From Enterococcus devriesei (lineage in GTDB: Bacteria > Bacillota > Bacilli > Lactobacillales > Enterococcaceae): a stretch of 64,000 nt of DNA. The stretch is from NCBI RefSeq assembly GCF_001885905.1, contig NZ_JXKM01000003.1, forward strand, positions 62,001 to 126,000, in the 5' to 3' direction. This document shows, piece by piece, positions 16,064 through 24,891 of the stretch. The notes beneath the pieces are model-generated. The model saw only the letters and a program-made list of their open reading frames with translations, searched no databases and was not told where the DNA came from. Made by a program: the position numbers and the translations under genes. Position 1 is the first letter of the stretch. Every line of letters begins with the position of its first letter.

Positions 16064-18705
16064 TGTATTTCCTCACTTTTGCGTTGATTAAAGTAAATAC
16101 CATAGGTCCGAATCTCACCACTGTTGAAATCCGCCAATTCATATTCCGTGACATTTGCTGCGACTGTCCGAATGAATCTCCCTTCTAAATCCAGTAATAC
16201 AATATTTGCTGATTGTTTAAACAATAGCTTACCAGATTGTGTTTTCACCGTATCTGCCGCGTTATAAAGACGTAGTTCAAACCCAGTATTATCAATTGTT
16301 GGCAAGAAGCTACTAAACACGACTGATAAATCTTCAATGGAAATGAGGGACTGTCCGGCTATTTCTTTCTGCAAAGGATTCACAGGGAAATATTGGATTG
16401 GTGTTGTAAACCGATTGATCGTCTGCGTTTGGTAATACAAATCTTCCTGAGTCGCTGCCAGATAGGTCATTTGCAATTCCTGCGGATCAAAATGAGAATT
16501 GATCACAATACTTCCTTCAAACACCAACTTTCCTAACAATTGGCTTTGCGGCGTTGGAACCACTTTAGTTTGTAATCCAGAAGCATCTCCCGGTCTTCTC
16601 AAGGTATCTGGACGTCCTAAGAATCCTACACCTCTGAATAAAGTGACTGCTAACGTTTGATAATTTTCGCCGACAATTTGGAAATCTTTCGTTCCCTTTG
16701 TTAAAAAGCTCCAACTGGAATCTTCAGCATGAATGTTGCAAAAGTGAAGCATTGGTCGCATGCTTGTCGGTTCTTCTTTATAGCCAATCGCCTGCCAGTC
16801 ATGTAAATGGATATCTTCCACAGGTCGTTTGATAACACCAAATTGTGTATCGGCATATGAATGGGTCGCTTCAACATCCGTCTGAATTAATAAACGTAAG
16901 CGATGATCCAAGACTTGATTATCAATAGTCATTTTCAGGTCAATGGCTGAACTATCTTTTGCTAATTCCAATTCCAATGCATAATGAACGACCCCATTTA
17001 GTTTTTGTGCCTTACGAGCAGCTAAATCATATGGAAGCTTCCATTGACCGCTAACAGTCATTCGACTGATTAAACTTCCTTGTTGGATGTTCACATCACC
17101 GGCCTCACTGAAATCAAGATTCAGTAGCCAATCATCAAATGCTGGAGAAAAATCATAGGTGTCCCCCTCATCTCCACCATCTTCAACCTTCAAGAAGTCC
17201 ACATACCATTTTTGATTGATCTTTGAAAATAAATCGAATTTTCCATTTTGAAATTGGATTAAGAACTGATCATTTTCAAGATGCTCAGCTGTTTGGATTC
17301 GCTTAGCTGGAGTCTCAGTCTCCACAATCTGTAACTGTACCCAGCTCATCGCTGGCATTTCGCAAGCCACAATAATCATCGCTTCATAATAATACTCATT
17401 AATCATTGTTGATCGGTCACGACGTAAACAGCCAGCATTTTCCTTTTGCTGCTCTACAATTTCAAAATCAATCTTCTTCCCGTTTTGATCGACTAGCGCA
17501 AAAGACGCACTCTTCGTAGAAACAAGCATTTTCCGTGAACGAGTCATTGCAAACGGCAGCGGATTCCAAATAAATAAATCATTCTCTTGATTACTATTTA
17601 ACGAGATACTAAGCTTTCGTAACAAATAATCCATACAAGATTGAGCTTCTTGCAAGGCATTGACACCGCGCATTAAGATATCTTGGTTGGTCTTATCGCT
17701 GTTACACCCACCAGCGCTATCATGAGCTTGCCCACGAGCAACTGTTTTCCAAAGGCTATTAAGCAACCCTTGTTTTGTTTCAATACCATGTGTATTTGCC
17801 AAAGCGGACATCGGCTCTAACTGATAGGTCAATACTCGCTCTAATTGATCATATATTTGTTTCAAATCGTAACGTGAAGAATAGATTCCCCGATGAATTT
17901 TCGAATCGGATGGATCAATAAATTCTCCAGAAATTTCCTTAAAGGAAGACGTTTCCCGTTCTAAAGCTTTAAAGAAATCAGGGTAACTACTTTCAACAAA
18001 GCGTACTTCTTTTTCAACCTCATGATTGGCTTTAGCGATACGTTCTTTTAAGTTGAAATCGACAGCCCGTTGATCTCCGCCTACCGGTAATAAATGCACA
18101 CTGCTTTTCGTCTCGGTCGAGATTCTATCAACTAATTCAGTGAAATTATCTTGTTCAATTAAGTCAACACCTGCATAGTAGCCATTTTTGATATTAGCTG
18201 TTAATACTTTCGACCCATCATTACTTGTCCAATAAAAATAGCGTGTCTTTGCGTCCTTGGGCATTCCTCGCCAAAATAAGGCTTGTTCAATCCCGAAGCC
18301 ATTAAAAATTTTGGGCATGTCTTGGCTTTGACCGAAGGAATCAGGCAAATAGCCAATCCGCATACAATTACCTAGATTTTCTGCTTCTTGAATTCCGATT
18401 CGTAGATTCCGAACAGTCGATTCCCCAGAAGTCGTCATCTCATCAATCTGGGTAAACCACGGACCAACAAATAGGCGCCCTGCGGTTACAAATCTTTTTA
18501 GCTGTTCCGCCTTTTCCGGGAAAATGGCTAAATAATCCTCAATGATCGACATTTGACCATCTAATGCATAATAGTCTAATTGATTACTTTCTAACGCTGT
18601 AAGAACTTCATCCATATGAAATATAAATTGAACCCGTGCTTCCTGACGAGTGAAATACCATTCAAAATCCCAATGAGTGTGTGCTACCGTATAAACATCC
18701 TTCAT
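16060..18705 (-). CDS. GH38 alpha-mannosidase (MngB-like)
   Basis: An 881-residue zinc-dependent retaining alpha-mannosidase without a signal peptide. Zinc ligands are His11 and Asp13 in HTHWDFEW, Asp122 in GYLPDSFGQ (also the nucleophile) and His328 in RGQAHDSAGG. C-terminal beta-domain motifs such as EGDTYDFSPA, DHRLRLL, DTQFG and LFRGVGFLG are shared with E. coli MngB (mannosylglycerate hydrolase) and with streptococcal GH38 enzymes active on alpha-1,3-mannose. Coupled to GH125 downstream and following a PTS IIC gene by 35 bases. The GH125 partner favours glycan-derived mannosides over mannosylglycerate, but the latter is not excluded. Confidence 0.9.
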   Translation of the reverse strand: MKDVYTVAHTHWDFEWYFTRQEARVQFIFHMDEVLTALESNQLDYYALDGQMSIIEDYLAIFPEKAEQLKRFVTAGRLFVGPWFTQIDEMTTSGESTVRNLRIGIQEAENLGNCMRIGYLPDSFGQSQDMPKIFNGFGIEQALFWRGMPKDAKTRYFYWTSNDGSKVLTANIKNGYYAGVDLIEQDNFTELVDRISTETKSSVHLLPVGGDQRAVDFNLKERIAKANHEVEKEVRFVESSYPDFFKALERETSSFKEISGEFIDPSDSKIHRGIYSSRYDLKQIYDQLERVLTYQLEPMSALANTHGIETKQGLLNSLWKTVARGQAHDSAGGCNSDKTNQDILMRGVNALQEAQSCMDYLLRKLSISLNSNQENDLFIWNPLPFAMTRSRKMLVSTKSASFALVDQNGKKIDFEIVEQQKENAGCLRRDRSTMINEYYYEAMIIVACEMPAMSWVQLQIVETETPAKRIQTAEHLENDQFLIQFQNGKFDLFSKINQKWYVDFLKVEDGGDEGDTYDFSPAFDDWLLNLDFSEAGDVNIQQGSLISRMTVSGQWKLPYDLAARKAQKLNGVVHYALELELAKDSSAIDLKMTIDNQVLDHRLRLLIQTDVEATHSYADTQFGVIKRPVEDIHLHDWQAIGYKEEPTSMRPMLHFCNIHAEDSSWSFLTKGTKDFQIVGENYQTLAVTLFRGVGFLGRPDTLRRPGDASGLQTKVVPTPQSQLLGKLVFEGSIVINSHFDPQELQMTYLAATQEDLYYQTQTINRFTTPIQYFPVNPLQKEIAGQSLISIEDLSVVFSSFLPTIDNTGFELRLYNAADTVKTQSGKLLFKQSANIVLLDLEGRFIRTVAANVTEYELADFNSGEIRTYGIYFNQRKSEEIQ

Positions 18706-18740
18706 AACAAAAAATTCCTCAATTCTTATAGATCAGTTTT

Positions 18741-20120
18741 CTATCCAATATTTTCTGCCATTAATTGCGCAGCTTGTTTTTCTTTTTTTTCTTCAACAAT
18801 CCGTTGTTCTGCACGTTCATTGCGTTGGTTTAGCACAACAAATGGCGCATATAATACAACATCCAAGACAACTAATACCGCCGTCAAAATAACTGGACTA
18901 AGATGGAATGCTCCCAAAACCCAAGTACTTATAAAAATTGGTTCATTTCCTGAGTTCAAAACAACCAAGGGTACGACCCAACCTAATGAAGTTACGATAT
19001 AGGCAATAATCGCGTTAATAATCGGTACTAAAATCCATGGGATAAACATTAACGGATTTAAAACAATCGGCAGACCAAAGATAACCGGCTCATTAATCCC
19101 AAAACAGCCTGGGATAAGAGCTAATTTTGCTACTTCTCGCTCTTTCTCACCTTTTTTAGTGAAGATCAGCATGGCGATAATCAAACCAAAAGTGGCTCCT
19201 GAACCACCAATCATGGCGTAAACATTCGTCATTGTATTAGGTGAAATCGTAATCCCAGCAAAGCTTTGTGTTTCTGCGAATTTCGCTACATTTTCTAAGA
19301 ACAATGGCAACCAGAAAGCCGAAACAACACCCCAAACGATGTTGAACCCATGTAAGCCAAGAAACCATAAAATTTGTTGTAACAAAATGACTACTAAAAT
19401 CGCCGGTAAGCCAGTTCCAACAGATAATAAAGGCTTAATTAAAACATCCGAAATCATTTGTAATAATGAAACATAGCCAAGCGATTCGATTATGATTCGG
19501 ACAACACCGAAAATTAATAGTACTTCACTGATTGGAATCAGTGAGAAGAATGAATCGAAAACATTTTGCGGAACATTTCCAGGCATTTTTATCGTAAATT
19601 TACTTCTCGTAAATTTAGCAAACAACGCTACTGAGATCATTCCGACGATTAAGCCTGTAAACATTCCTTCATAACTGAAGAAGGAGGTTGAAAATCCTTC
19701 AATTATTTTTGCTTTCGGATCTATAAAATTGACATTTTTGGGAACCATTACAAAATACGCCGCGAAAGCTAATAAAGTTGCGATAATAGGATTTAATCGT
19801 TCATTATTCTCTTTACGTTTCAACTCAACTGCATATGAATAGGCAGAAGAAAAGACGACAATTAATGCCACTATTCCTAATGTCGCGTTTCCTAAGTAAC
19901 CGAATAATTCACTAATATTTGTTAAAATGACATTATCGATATGTTGGTTCTTAATAAGTGCATCTAGCTGCATTTTAATTAAATTGGAAAATGATCCCAC
20001 TACTGTAAATGGAATAGTTCGTACAAAAGCATTCTTAATCGCCTGTAAGATAGTGTTACCTTCTACCCAAGCCGAAGCTTTCAGTAGAGGCTCTTGGACT
20101 TTTTGCATATCAAATTTCAT
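18741..20120 (-). CDS. PTS lactose/cellobiose-family IIC permease
   Basis: A 459-residue membrane permease of the Lac-type PTS EIIC family, with about ten helices, the conserved FGINEPVIFGLPIVLNP motif (near residue 340) and MIGGSGATFG. An AAGGAG site precedes the ATG. It is the first gene of the operon with GH38 and GH125. No IIA or IIB gene is adjacent, so it must borrow phosphoryl-transfer partners from another locus, perhaps the IIA/IIB pair at 54.0-54.7 kb (inference). Its substrate is probably a short mannoside. The promoter region upstream shows a GntR operator and a cre-like site. Confidence 0.88.
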   Translation of the reverse strand: MKFDMQKVQEPLLKASAWVEGNTILQAIKNAFVRTIPFTVVGSFSNLIKMQLDALIKNQHIDNVILTNISELFGYLGNATLGIVALIVVFSSAYSYAVELKRKENNERLNPIIATLLAFAAYFVMVPKNVNFIDPKAKIIEGFSTSFFSYEGMFTGLIVGMISVALFAKFTRSKFTIKMPGNVPQNVFDSFFSLIPISEVLLIFGVVRIIIESLGYVSLLQMISDVLIKPLLSVGTGLPAILVVILLQQILWFLGLHGFNIVWGVVSAFWLPLFLENVAKFAETQSFAGITISPNTMTNVYAMIGGSGATFGLIIAMLIFTKKGEKEREVAKLALIPGCFGINEPVIFGLPIVLNPLMFIPWILVPIINAIIAYIVTSLGWVVPLVVLNSGNEPIFISTWVLGAFHLSPVILTAVLVVLDVVLYAPFVVLNQRNERAEQRIVEEKKEKQAAQLMAENIG

Positions 20121-20145
20121 TATCGATACTCCTTAAAATTTATTG

Positions 20146-20157
20146 GAAAACGTTTTC
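20146..20157 (-). promoter_or_regulatory. cre-like CcpA site in the mannoside operon leader
   Basis: GAAAACGTTTTC is a perfect 12-bp palindrome matching the core of the catabolite response element, with off-consensus outer bases. It lies between the -10 box and the IIC start codon, where CcpA binding would block transcription. Confidence 0.65.
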
Positions 20158-20165
20158 TGGATTTA

Positions 20166-20193
20166 ATTATATACAAATATATAAATTTGTAAA
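20166..20193 (-). promoter_or_regulatory. Promoter of the mannoside operon
   Basis: On the minus strand a TTTACA (plus 20188-20193) and a TATAAT (plus 20166-20171) are 16 bases apart. The predicted start of transcription falls at the cre-like site. Confidence 0.65.
20172..20191. promoter_or_regulatory. GntR operator candidate in the promoter spacer
   Basis: Inverted repeat TACAAAT-N6-ATTTGTA fills the spacer of the mannoside promoter. The half-site TACAAAT recurs at 20216-20222 and in the palindrome at the gntR start, which supports one regulator binding several sites. Confidence 0.6.
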
Positions 20194-20213
20194 CACAATA
20201 TTTTTTAAAAACA

Positions 20214-20252
20214 TTTACAAATTTCAAAAATGATGTTAAATTGTATATACAA
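20214..20252 (+). promoter_or_regulatory. Promoter and operator of the divergent gntR gene
   Basis: TTTACA (20214-20219) and TAAATT (20237-20242) are 17 bases apart. The palindrome TTGTATATACAA (20241-20252) overlaps the end of the -10 box and is typical of HutC-type GntR operators, implying autoregulation. Confidence 0.55.
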
Positions 20253-20276
20253 ACAAAAGAAAAGGAGGTATACAAT

Positions 20277-20993
20277 TTGTACAAATACCGAGAGATCTAC
20301 TCAGATATCAAGCGAGATATTTTAACAAATCACTATCGTGCTGGGACTTTGTTACCTACTCAAGAATATTTTGCTGAAAAATACGACGTTTCGCGAATTA
20401 CGTTAAAAAAAGCATTAAATTTATTAGAAAATGATGGGTTAGTATTTAGTAAACAAGGATCTGGTACCTATATCCGACCTCAAATAGACAATAGCGACAG
20501 CGAACTGCTGCCATTAGATTTACCCGTTGGTGTAACTTACTCTCATCGTGATCAAAAAATTTCTAGTCAAACACTATCTTTCGATGCGCGACTTCCTCTA
20601 GCAGATGAGCAACAAAATTTAAATATCACTGCTAGTGATCCTGTTTACGAATTCAAAAGAGTTCGTTCAATCAATGACCAAATCTACAGTTTGGAACATG
20701 TTATTATGCCTACTCAAGTGGCACCATTAAACGAAGAGATTTTACAAGGATCTGTATACGATTATTTGGGGCATGTAGCAAAATTACAGCTGACCGATGC
20801 ACGTCGAATTATTTATGCGGATCAAGCAAATGCTGAAATTAGTGCCGCTCTTAAGATTGATGAAGGTTTTCCAATTTTAGTCATTGAACAAATTGCTTAC
20901 GACCAAAAAGGAACTGCTTTCGAATTTTCAAAATCTTATTTTATTAGCAATAAAAGTAAATTTTCTCTAGACATCCATTTAAATCGCAAATAA
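20277..20993 (+). CDS. GntR/HutC-family repressor of the mannoside operon
   Basis: About 238 residues: an N-terminal GntR winged helix-turn-helix (PTQEYFAEKYDVSRITLKKALNLL, residues about 29-52) and a C-terminal UTRA effector domain (YEFKRVRSI, FEFSKSYF). AAAGGAGG at 20261-20268 lies 8 bases before a TTG at 20277, which is the start; the farther upstream TTG at 20241 lies before the ribosome site. A palindrome ATTTGTACAAAT (20275-20286) covers the start codon. It is divergent from the mannoside operon and is the obvious regulator; the effector is likely a phosphorylated mannoside (inference). Confidence 0.85.
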   Translation: MYKYREIYSDIKRDILTNHYRAGTLLPTQEYFAEKYDVSRITLKKALNLLENDGLVFSKQGSGTYIRPQIDNSDSELLPLDLPVGVTYSHRDQKISSQTLSFDARLPLADEQQNLNITASDPVYEFKRVRSINDQIYSLEHVIMPTQVAPLNEEILQGSVYDYLGHVAKLQLTDARRIIYADQANAEISAALKIDEGFPILVIEQIAYDQKGTAFEFSKSYFISNKSKFSLDIHLNRK

Positions 20994-21032
20994 AGAAGGA
21001 GTGAGTCGCAAATTTCGACTCACTCCTTCTTT
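20992..21032. terminator. Strong bidirectional terminator
   Basis: Perfect 17-bp arms at 20992-21008 and 21016-21032 with a 7-base loop. The left arm starts within the gntR stop codon. It separates gntR from the convergent GH1 gene. Confidence 0.9.
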
Positions 21033-21034
21033 GT

Positions 21035-22453
21035 TTATACTAACCGATCAACATCATACACAAATCCATTATTATCGCTTAATTGTTTATAGAACTCGCC
21101 GCTTTTCTTAATCGTTCGTTTTTGTGTGGCTAAGTCTAACGAAACTAGCCCATAACGATTTTTATACGCATTGATCCACGACCAGCAGTCAATAAAGGCC
21201 CATAGATGATAACCTTTGATATTACAGCCATCCTCGATTGCTTTCCATAAATAGGCTAGATGATCTTGGATGTATTCGATTCGATAATCATCAACCACTT
21301 GCCCCGTCTCATTCATGAAGCGGGCTTCATCCGCAACGCCCATTCCATTTTCCGAGATAAAGGCTTCGATGTTACCATAATTTTCTTTGATATCCATACA
21401 TAGATCGTGGATTCCTTTTTCATAAATTTCCCAGCCACGATACTCATTCATGCGACGACCCGGCATCACATGATTTTCGAAGAACCAATCCGGTAAAAAC
21501 GGTCCTTCAGGATTGATTGCAGTCAACCGAGCCTTCACACGACGGGGTTCATAATAATTCAAGCCTAAGATTTGAGCCGTATTTTCTTTGATCTCAGCTA
21601 AATCTTTCTCAGTATAATCGGCTGGCAGCTGATCATATTCACGTAAGAGTTCAACTAATTTTTCCGGAAACTCACCCTTCACCATCGGATCTAAGAAACT
21701 CCGTACATAAAATAAATCTGCGATCTCCGCTGCTTTTACGTCCGCAGGATTTTGGCTTCGCGGAAACGTTGGGCTTAGGTTCAAGATGACACCGATTTTA
21801 CTTGGTAGTTGATATTTTTTATGAGCAGCGATCGCTTTAGCATGGGCTAAGACAGTGAAGAAAGCTGCTTGTGCTCCTCGTTTAAAGTCAATGATATTGG
21901 GATAATGGAAGTCTTCTAAATAAGAGCCTAAAATTGGGCCTAACGGTTCATTGAAGGTGAACCAGTGATAAACCAAATCACCGAATTCCTTAAAACAAGT
22001 ATCCGCAAAATGAACATACGCATCCACGACTTCTCGTGACTCCCAGCCACCTTTGTCTTGTAGCGCAGCCGGCATATCAAAATGATAAAGATTGGCGAAT
22101 ACTTTGACGCCATTTTGATTCATCTCGTTAAATAAATCGCGATAAAAAGCGATGGCTTTGGGATTGACTGCACCAATTCCATCATTTGGAAACATTCTTG
22201 CCCATGAAATTGATACTCGGAAAGAATTATGACCAGTTTGCTTCATTAGCTGCACATCTTCTTTGTAGCGATGGATATGATCTGTCGTTACTTCTGAACT
22301 GATTCCTTGATAAAAGCGGTAAGGTTGTTCTTTGTACCAGCGTTCCCAAACGGTTTCTGCTTTGCCCGTTTCACCACGACCCTCGGCTTGTTCTGCTGAC
22401 CAAGCGGACCCCCACCAAAAACCTTCTGGAAATGTTAGTTGTTGTTTACTCAT
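21035..22453 (-). CDS. GH1 family (6-phospho-)beta-glycosidase
   Basis: About 472 residues of glycoside hydrolase family 1. Acid/base Glu169 in TFNEP and nucleophile Glu368 in ISENG are present. The C-terminal DCWSWINAYKNRYG has Ser425 where non-phospho enzymes have Glu, and Tyr434, both features of 6-phospho-beta-glycosidases; the usual Lys two residues before that Tyr is Asn, with Lys431 shifted by one. A phosphorylated substrate is likely but not certain. GAGGAGG 5 bases before the ATG at 22453 fixes the start, shorter than the open frame. Divergent from a GntR gene and a PTS IIC gene, its likely partners. Confidence 0.87.
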   Translation of the reverse strand: MSKQQLTFPEGFWWGSAWSAEQAEGRGETGKAETVWERWYKEQPYRFYQGISSEVTTDHIHRYKEDVQLMKQTGHNSFRVSISWARMFPNDGIGAVNPKAIAFYRDLFNEMNQNGVKVFANLYHFDMPAALQDKGGWESREVVDAYVHFADTCFKEFGDLVYHWFTFNEPLGPILGSYLEDFHYPNIIDFKRGAQAAFFTVLAHAKAIAAHKKYQLPSKIGVILNLSPTFPRSQNPADVKAAEIADLFYVRSFLDPMVKGEFPEKLVELLREYDQLPADYTEKDLAEIKENTAQILGLNYYEPRRVKARLTAINPEGPFLPDWFFENHVMPGRRMNEYRGWEIYEKGIHDLCMDIKENYGNIEAFISENGMGVADEARFMNETGQVVDDYRIEYIQDHLAYLWKAIEDGCNIKGYHLWAFIDCWSWINAYKNRYGLVSLDLATQKRTIKKSGEFYKQLSDNNGFVYDVDRLV

Positions 22454-22537
22454 AGTATCCTCCTCAGACGTATGCTCTATATTGAATTCTGTCCCATCAT
22501 AACATCCCACCCAAAAAAATGGAATAGTTTTTAATTC

Positions 22538-22554
22538 AAAAATATATACTTTTT
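22538..22554. promoter_or_regulatory. Candidate operator box 1 of the GH1/IIC locus
   Basis: On the minus strand AAAAAGTATATATTTTT. A near copy lies before the IIC gene at 23408-23427, and a partial copy (AAAAGTATATAAT) overlaps the likely -10 box of the GntR gene at 22601-22613. Confidence 0.4.
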
Positions 22555-22650
22555 ATTTAACACTATATTTTTGTTGGAGATTTTATTGCTAAATTCACGG
22601 AAAAGTATATAATGATTTATAACTTTACACTACTTTAAAAGGAGGTCCGC

Positions 22651-23364
22651 ATGAAAAAGAATTCAAAGTATATGGAAATTTATTTGGACGTGAAGAAAAA
22701 AGTTGAGGACGGTACGTATGCCATTGGTGAAAAACTACCTTCAGGCACTGAACTCGCGGACTATTATGATGCCAGTAAATTAACGGTCAAAAAGGGCTTA
22801 GATTTATTAGTATCCGAAGGAGTGTTACGCAGCCGAAGTGGTTTCGGTACAGAGGTTTTACGTAAACCGATCGATAATTCCAAAGTTTTTGGTCCTAACG
22901 AAGGCTTAATGAGCGTCGTTGGTGAGGAGCATGTTGAATCTGAGATTCACACATTTTCTATCGAATTGCCTTCTAAAAAAGTTGCCGAAAAGTTGACGAT
23001 CGATCCAAAGGAATATGTCTACAACATTATCCGCAGTCGTTTCGTCGATCAACAACCTTACTCTTTGGAGCAGACCTTTATGCCTTTATCGATTATTCCT
23101 GGTCTACAGCCAAAGCATTTAAAAAAATCCGTTTATGCGTATATTCGAGATGAACTGCATTTAGAGATCAATGCTTCTCATATTTGGATGAAAGGTGTTC
23201 TAGCCAGTGAATTTGACGCCAAGATATTAGGGATTGAGCAAGGAGGTTTCATGATTGAAATTGAAAAAAGTGTTTCCTTAGCTAGTGGGACCCCTTTTGA
23301 ATATTCCATCACCAGACATTTATACCAAGACTTTATTTTTGAAGCGGTATTCGTCGAGAATTAG
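22651..23364 (+). CDS. GntR/HutC-family transcriptional regulator
   Basis: A 237-residue GntR regulator with an N-terminal winged helix (LPSGTELADYYDASKLTVKKGL) and a UTRA effector domain (YNIIRSRFVDQQPYSLEQ). AAAGGAGG lies 5 bases before the ATG; TATAAT at 22608-22613 is the likely -10 box. It lies between the divergent GH1 gene and the co-directional PTS IIC gene, which are its likely targets. The helix-turn-helix spacing resembles the mannoside GntR, though the two differ in sequence and probably in operator. Confidence 0.85.
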   Translation: MKKNSKYMEIYLDVKKKVEDGTYAIGEKLPSGTELADYYDASKLTVKKGLDLLVSEGVLRSRSGFGTEVLRKPIDNSKVFGPNEGLMSVVGEEHVESEIHTFSIELPSKKVAEKLTIDPKEYVYNIIRSRFVDQQPYSLEQTFMPLSIIPGLQPKHLKKSVYAYIRDELHLEINASHIWMKGVLASEFDAKILGIEQGGFMIEIEKSVSLASGTPFEYSITRHLYQDFIFEAVFVEN

Positions 23365-23398
23365 AGCTGTGAGCTGAATCATACAGCTCTCTTTTTTT
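23363..23398 (+). terminator. Intrinsic terminator of the second gntR gene
   Basis: Arms AGAGCTGT (23363-23370) and ACAGCTCT (23383-23390) followed by a run of seven T's. The left arm overlaps the stop codon. Confidence 0.85.
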
Positions 23399-23407
23399 GC
23401 ATTCCGA

Positions 23408-23427
23408 AAAAAGATATATATTTTTTA
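23408..23427. promoter_or_regulatory. Candidate operator box 2 upstream of the IIC gene
   Basis: AAAAAAGATATATATTTTTT, differing from box 1 mainly by one inserted base in the centre. It lies about 80 bases before the IIC start and may be a second binding site of the GntR regulator. Confidence 0.4.
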
Positions 23428-23509
23428 AAAAAGTTATTTACTTTTATTGGCATTCGGTTTATGATAAGTCCGTAGTAAGTGCTTACAAAAAATCTGAGGA
23501 GGATTTCAA

Positions 23510-24841
23510 GTGGATAAACCGAATAAAAAGGAAGAAATATTTGAACGATTTGGGATCATCGCAACTAAACTAGGCAATCAAATACACCTAAGAACTTTGC
23601 GTGATGCCTTCGCTACCTTCATGCCCTTCATGATGTTAGCTGGTTTTGTAACTTTAATTAATTATGTAATTTTAGAACCAACCGGTTTTATGGGGAAAAT
23701 TGTCAATCCAAAAACCCTGATGACGATCCAAGAAATTGGTATGTCTGTTACGAATGGAACATTAGGTATCACTACTATTTTAGTTGTTGCAGCAGTTTCT
23801 TATCATATGTGTATTAGCAGAAATTATTCCAATCATATCGCTGCTGTTTTAGTATCTATCTCAACTTTCATGGTGTTAACACCAATGACAACCATGTTTA
23901 CACCTGAAAATGCAAAAAAAGCAATCGAGGTCACAGGCGTGATCCCAGGATCGCATACAGGTGCATCAGGTATGTTTGTCGGAATTTTCGTTGGTCTTTT
24001 AGCAACTGAACTGTTCATTAAGCTCTCAAACAATGAAAAGCTTCAAATCAAAATTTCTGGGAATATCCCGCCAGCTGTGTTGAAATCCTTCAACGTATTG
24101 ATTCCGATCATTATTACAGTTACTTGTTTTGCCTTAGTATCATTTGCTGTCAATCAATTACTTCATATGGATGTCAATACAATGATCACTAAAGCAATCA
24201 CTGGTCCTTTGAGTAAAGTAACGACTGGGTTGCCTGGCTTTCTCTTGATTACTTCTATCGCTAACTTGTTCTTTGGTTTTGGGATTCATCAAGCCGTAAT
24301 TTCTGGGTCTTTACTTGATCCGTTCTTATTGCAAAATATGCAGGAAAACATGGCGGCTTATGCCAATCATGAACAAATTCCTCACATTATCAATATGGCC
24401 TTTAAAGATACCTTCGCTGTCATGGGCGGTTCGGGAAATACGATCGCATTATTGATCGCCATCTTTATTTTCAGTCGTCGCAAAGACTACAAAGACTTTG
24501 CTAAATTATCGGTCTCGCCTGCTTTGTTTAATATCAGTGAGCCGATTATCTTTGGGCTGCCGATCGTGTTTAATCTTAGTTTGATTATTCCTTTCGTTTT
24601 GGCTCCGATCTTTTCATTAGTTGTTGCGTATTTCGCAACAGCGGCTGGTTTGATCAATCACGTAGTTGTCCAAATACCGTGGACAACGCCTCCTGTTATC
24701 TCTGGTTTTCTAGCAACCGGCGGTGATTGGCGCGCCGCAGTTTTACAAATCTTCATCATCGCTGTCAGCGTCTTTATCTATCTGCCTTTCTTGCGGATCG
24801 ATGAAAAAGTGACGGCCAACATGGCTGCCAAAGGCGAATAA
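23510..24841 (+). CDS. PTS cellobiose-family IIC permease
   Basis: A 443-residue Lac-family EIIC with about ten helices, MGGSGNTIAL and the signature NISEPIIFGLPIVFNLS. It starts with GTG at 23510, 7 bases after GAGGAGG. It has its own transcript after the gntR terminator, with a GTAAG-TG-CTTAC palindrome at 23475-23486 just upstream. Like the mannoside IIC it has no IIA or IIB beside it. GH1 next door suggests a beta-glucoside or related disaccharide as substrate. Confidence 0.87.
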   Translation: MDKPNKKEEIFERFGIIATKLGNQIHLRTLRDAFATFMPFMMLAGFVTLINYVILEPTGFMGKIVNPKTLMTIQEIGMSVTNGTLGITTILVVAAVSYHMCISRNYSNHIAAVLVSISTFMVLTPMTTMFTPENAKKAIEVTGVIPGSHTGASGMFVGIFVGLLATELFIKLSNNEKLQIKISGNIPPAVLKSFNVLIPIIITVTCFALVSFAVNQLLHMDVNTMITKAITGPLSKVTTGLPGFLLITSIANLFFGFGIHQAVISGSLLDPFLLQNMQENMAAYANHEQIPHIINMAFKDTFAVMGGSGNTIALLIAIFIFSRRKDYKDFAKLSVSPALFNISEPIIFGLPIVFNLSLIIPFVLAPIFSLVVAYFATAAGLINHVVVQIPWTTPPVISGFLATGGDWRAAVLQIFIIAVSVFIYLPFLRIDEKVTANMAAKGE

Positions 24842-24857
24842 GATTATGCCCCTGTTT

Positions 24858-24891
24858 AAAGGCGATGCTCAATTTGAGCGTCGCCTTTTTT
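24858..24891. terminator. Bidirectional intrinsic terminator
   Basis: Arms of 13 bases (24858-24870 and 24876-24888) with one G-T pair and a 5-base loop, followed by T's. It separates IIC from the convergent MerR gene. Confidence 0.88.
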
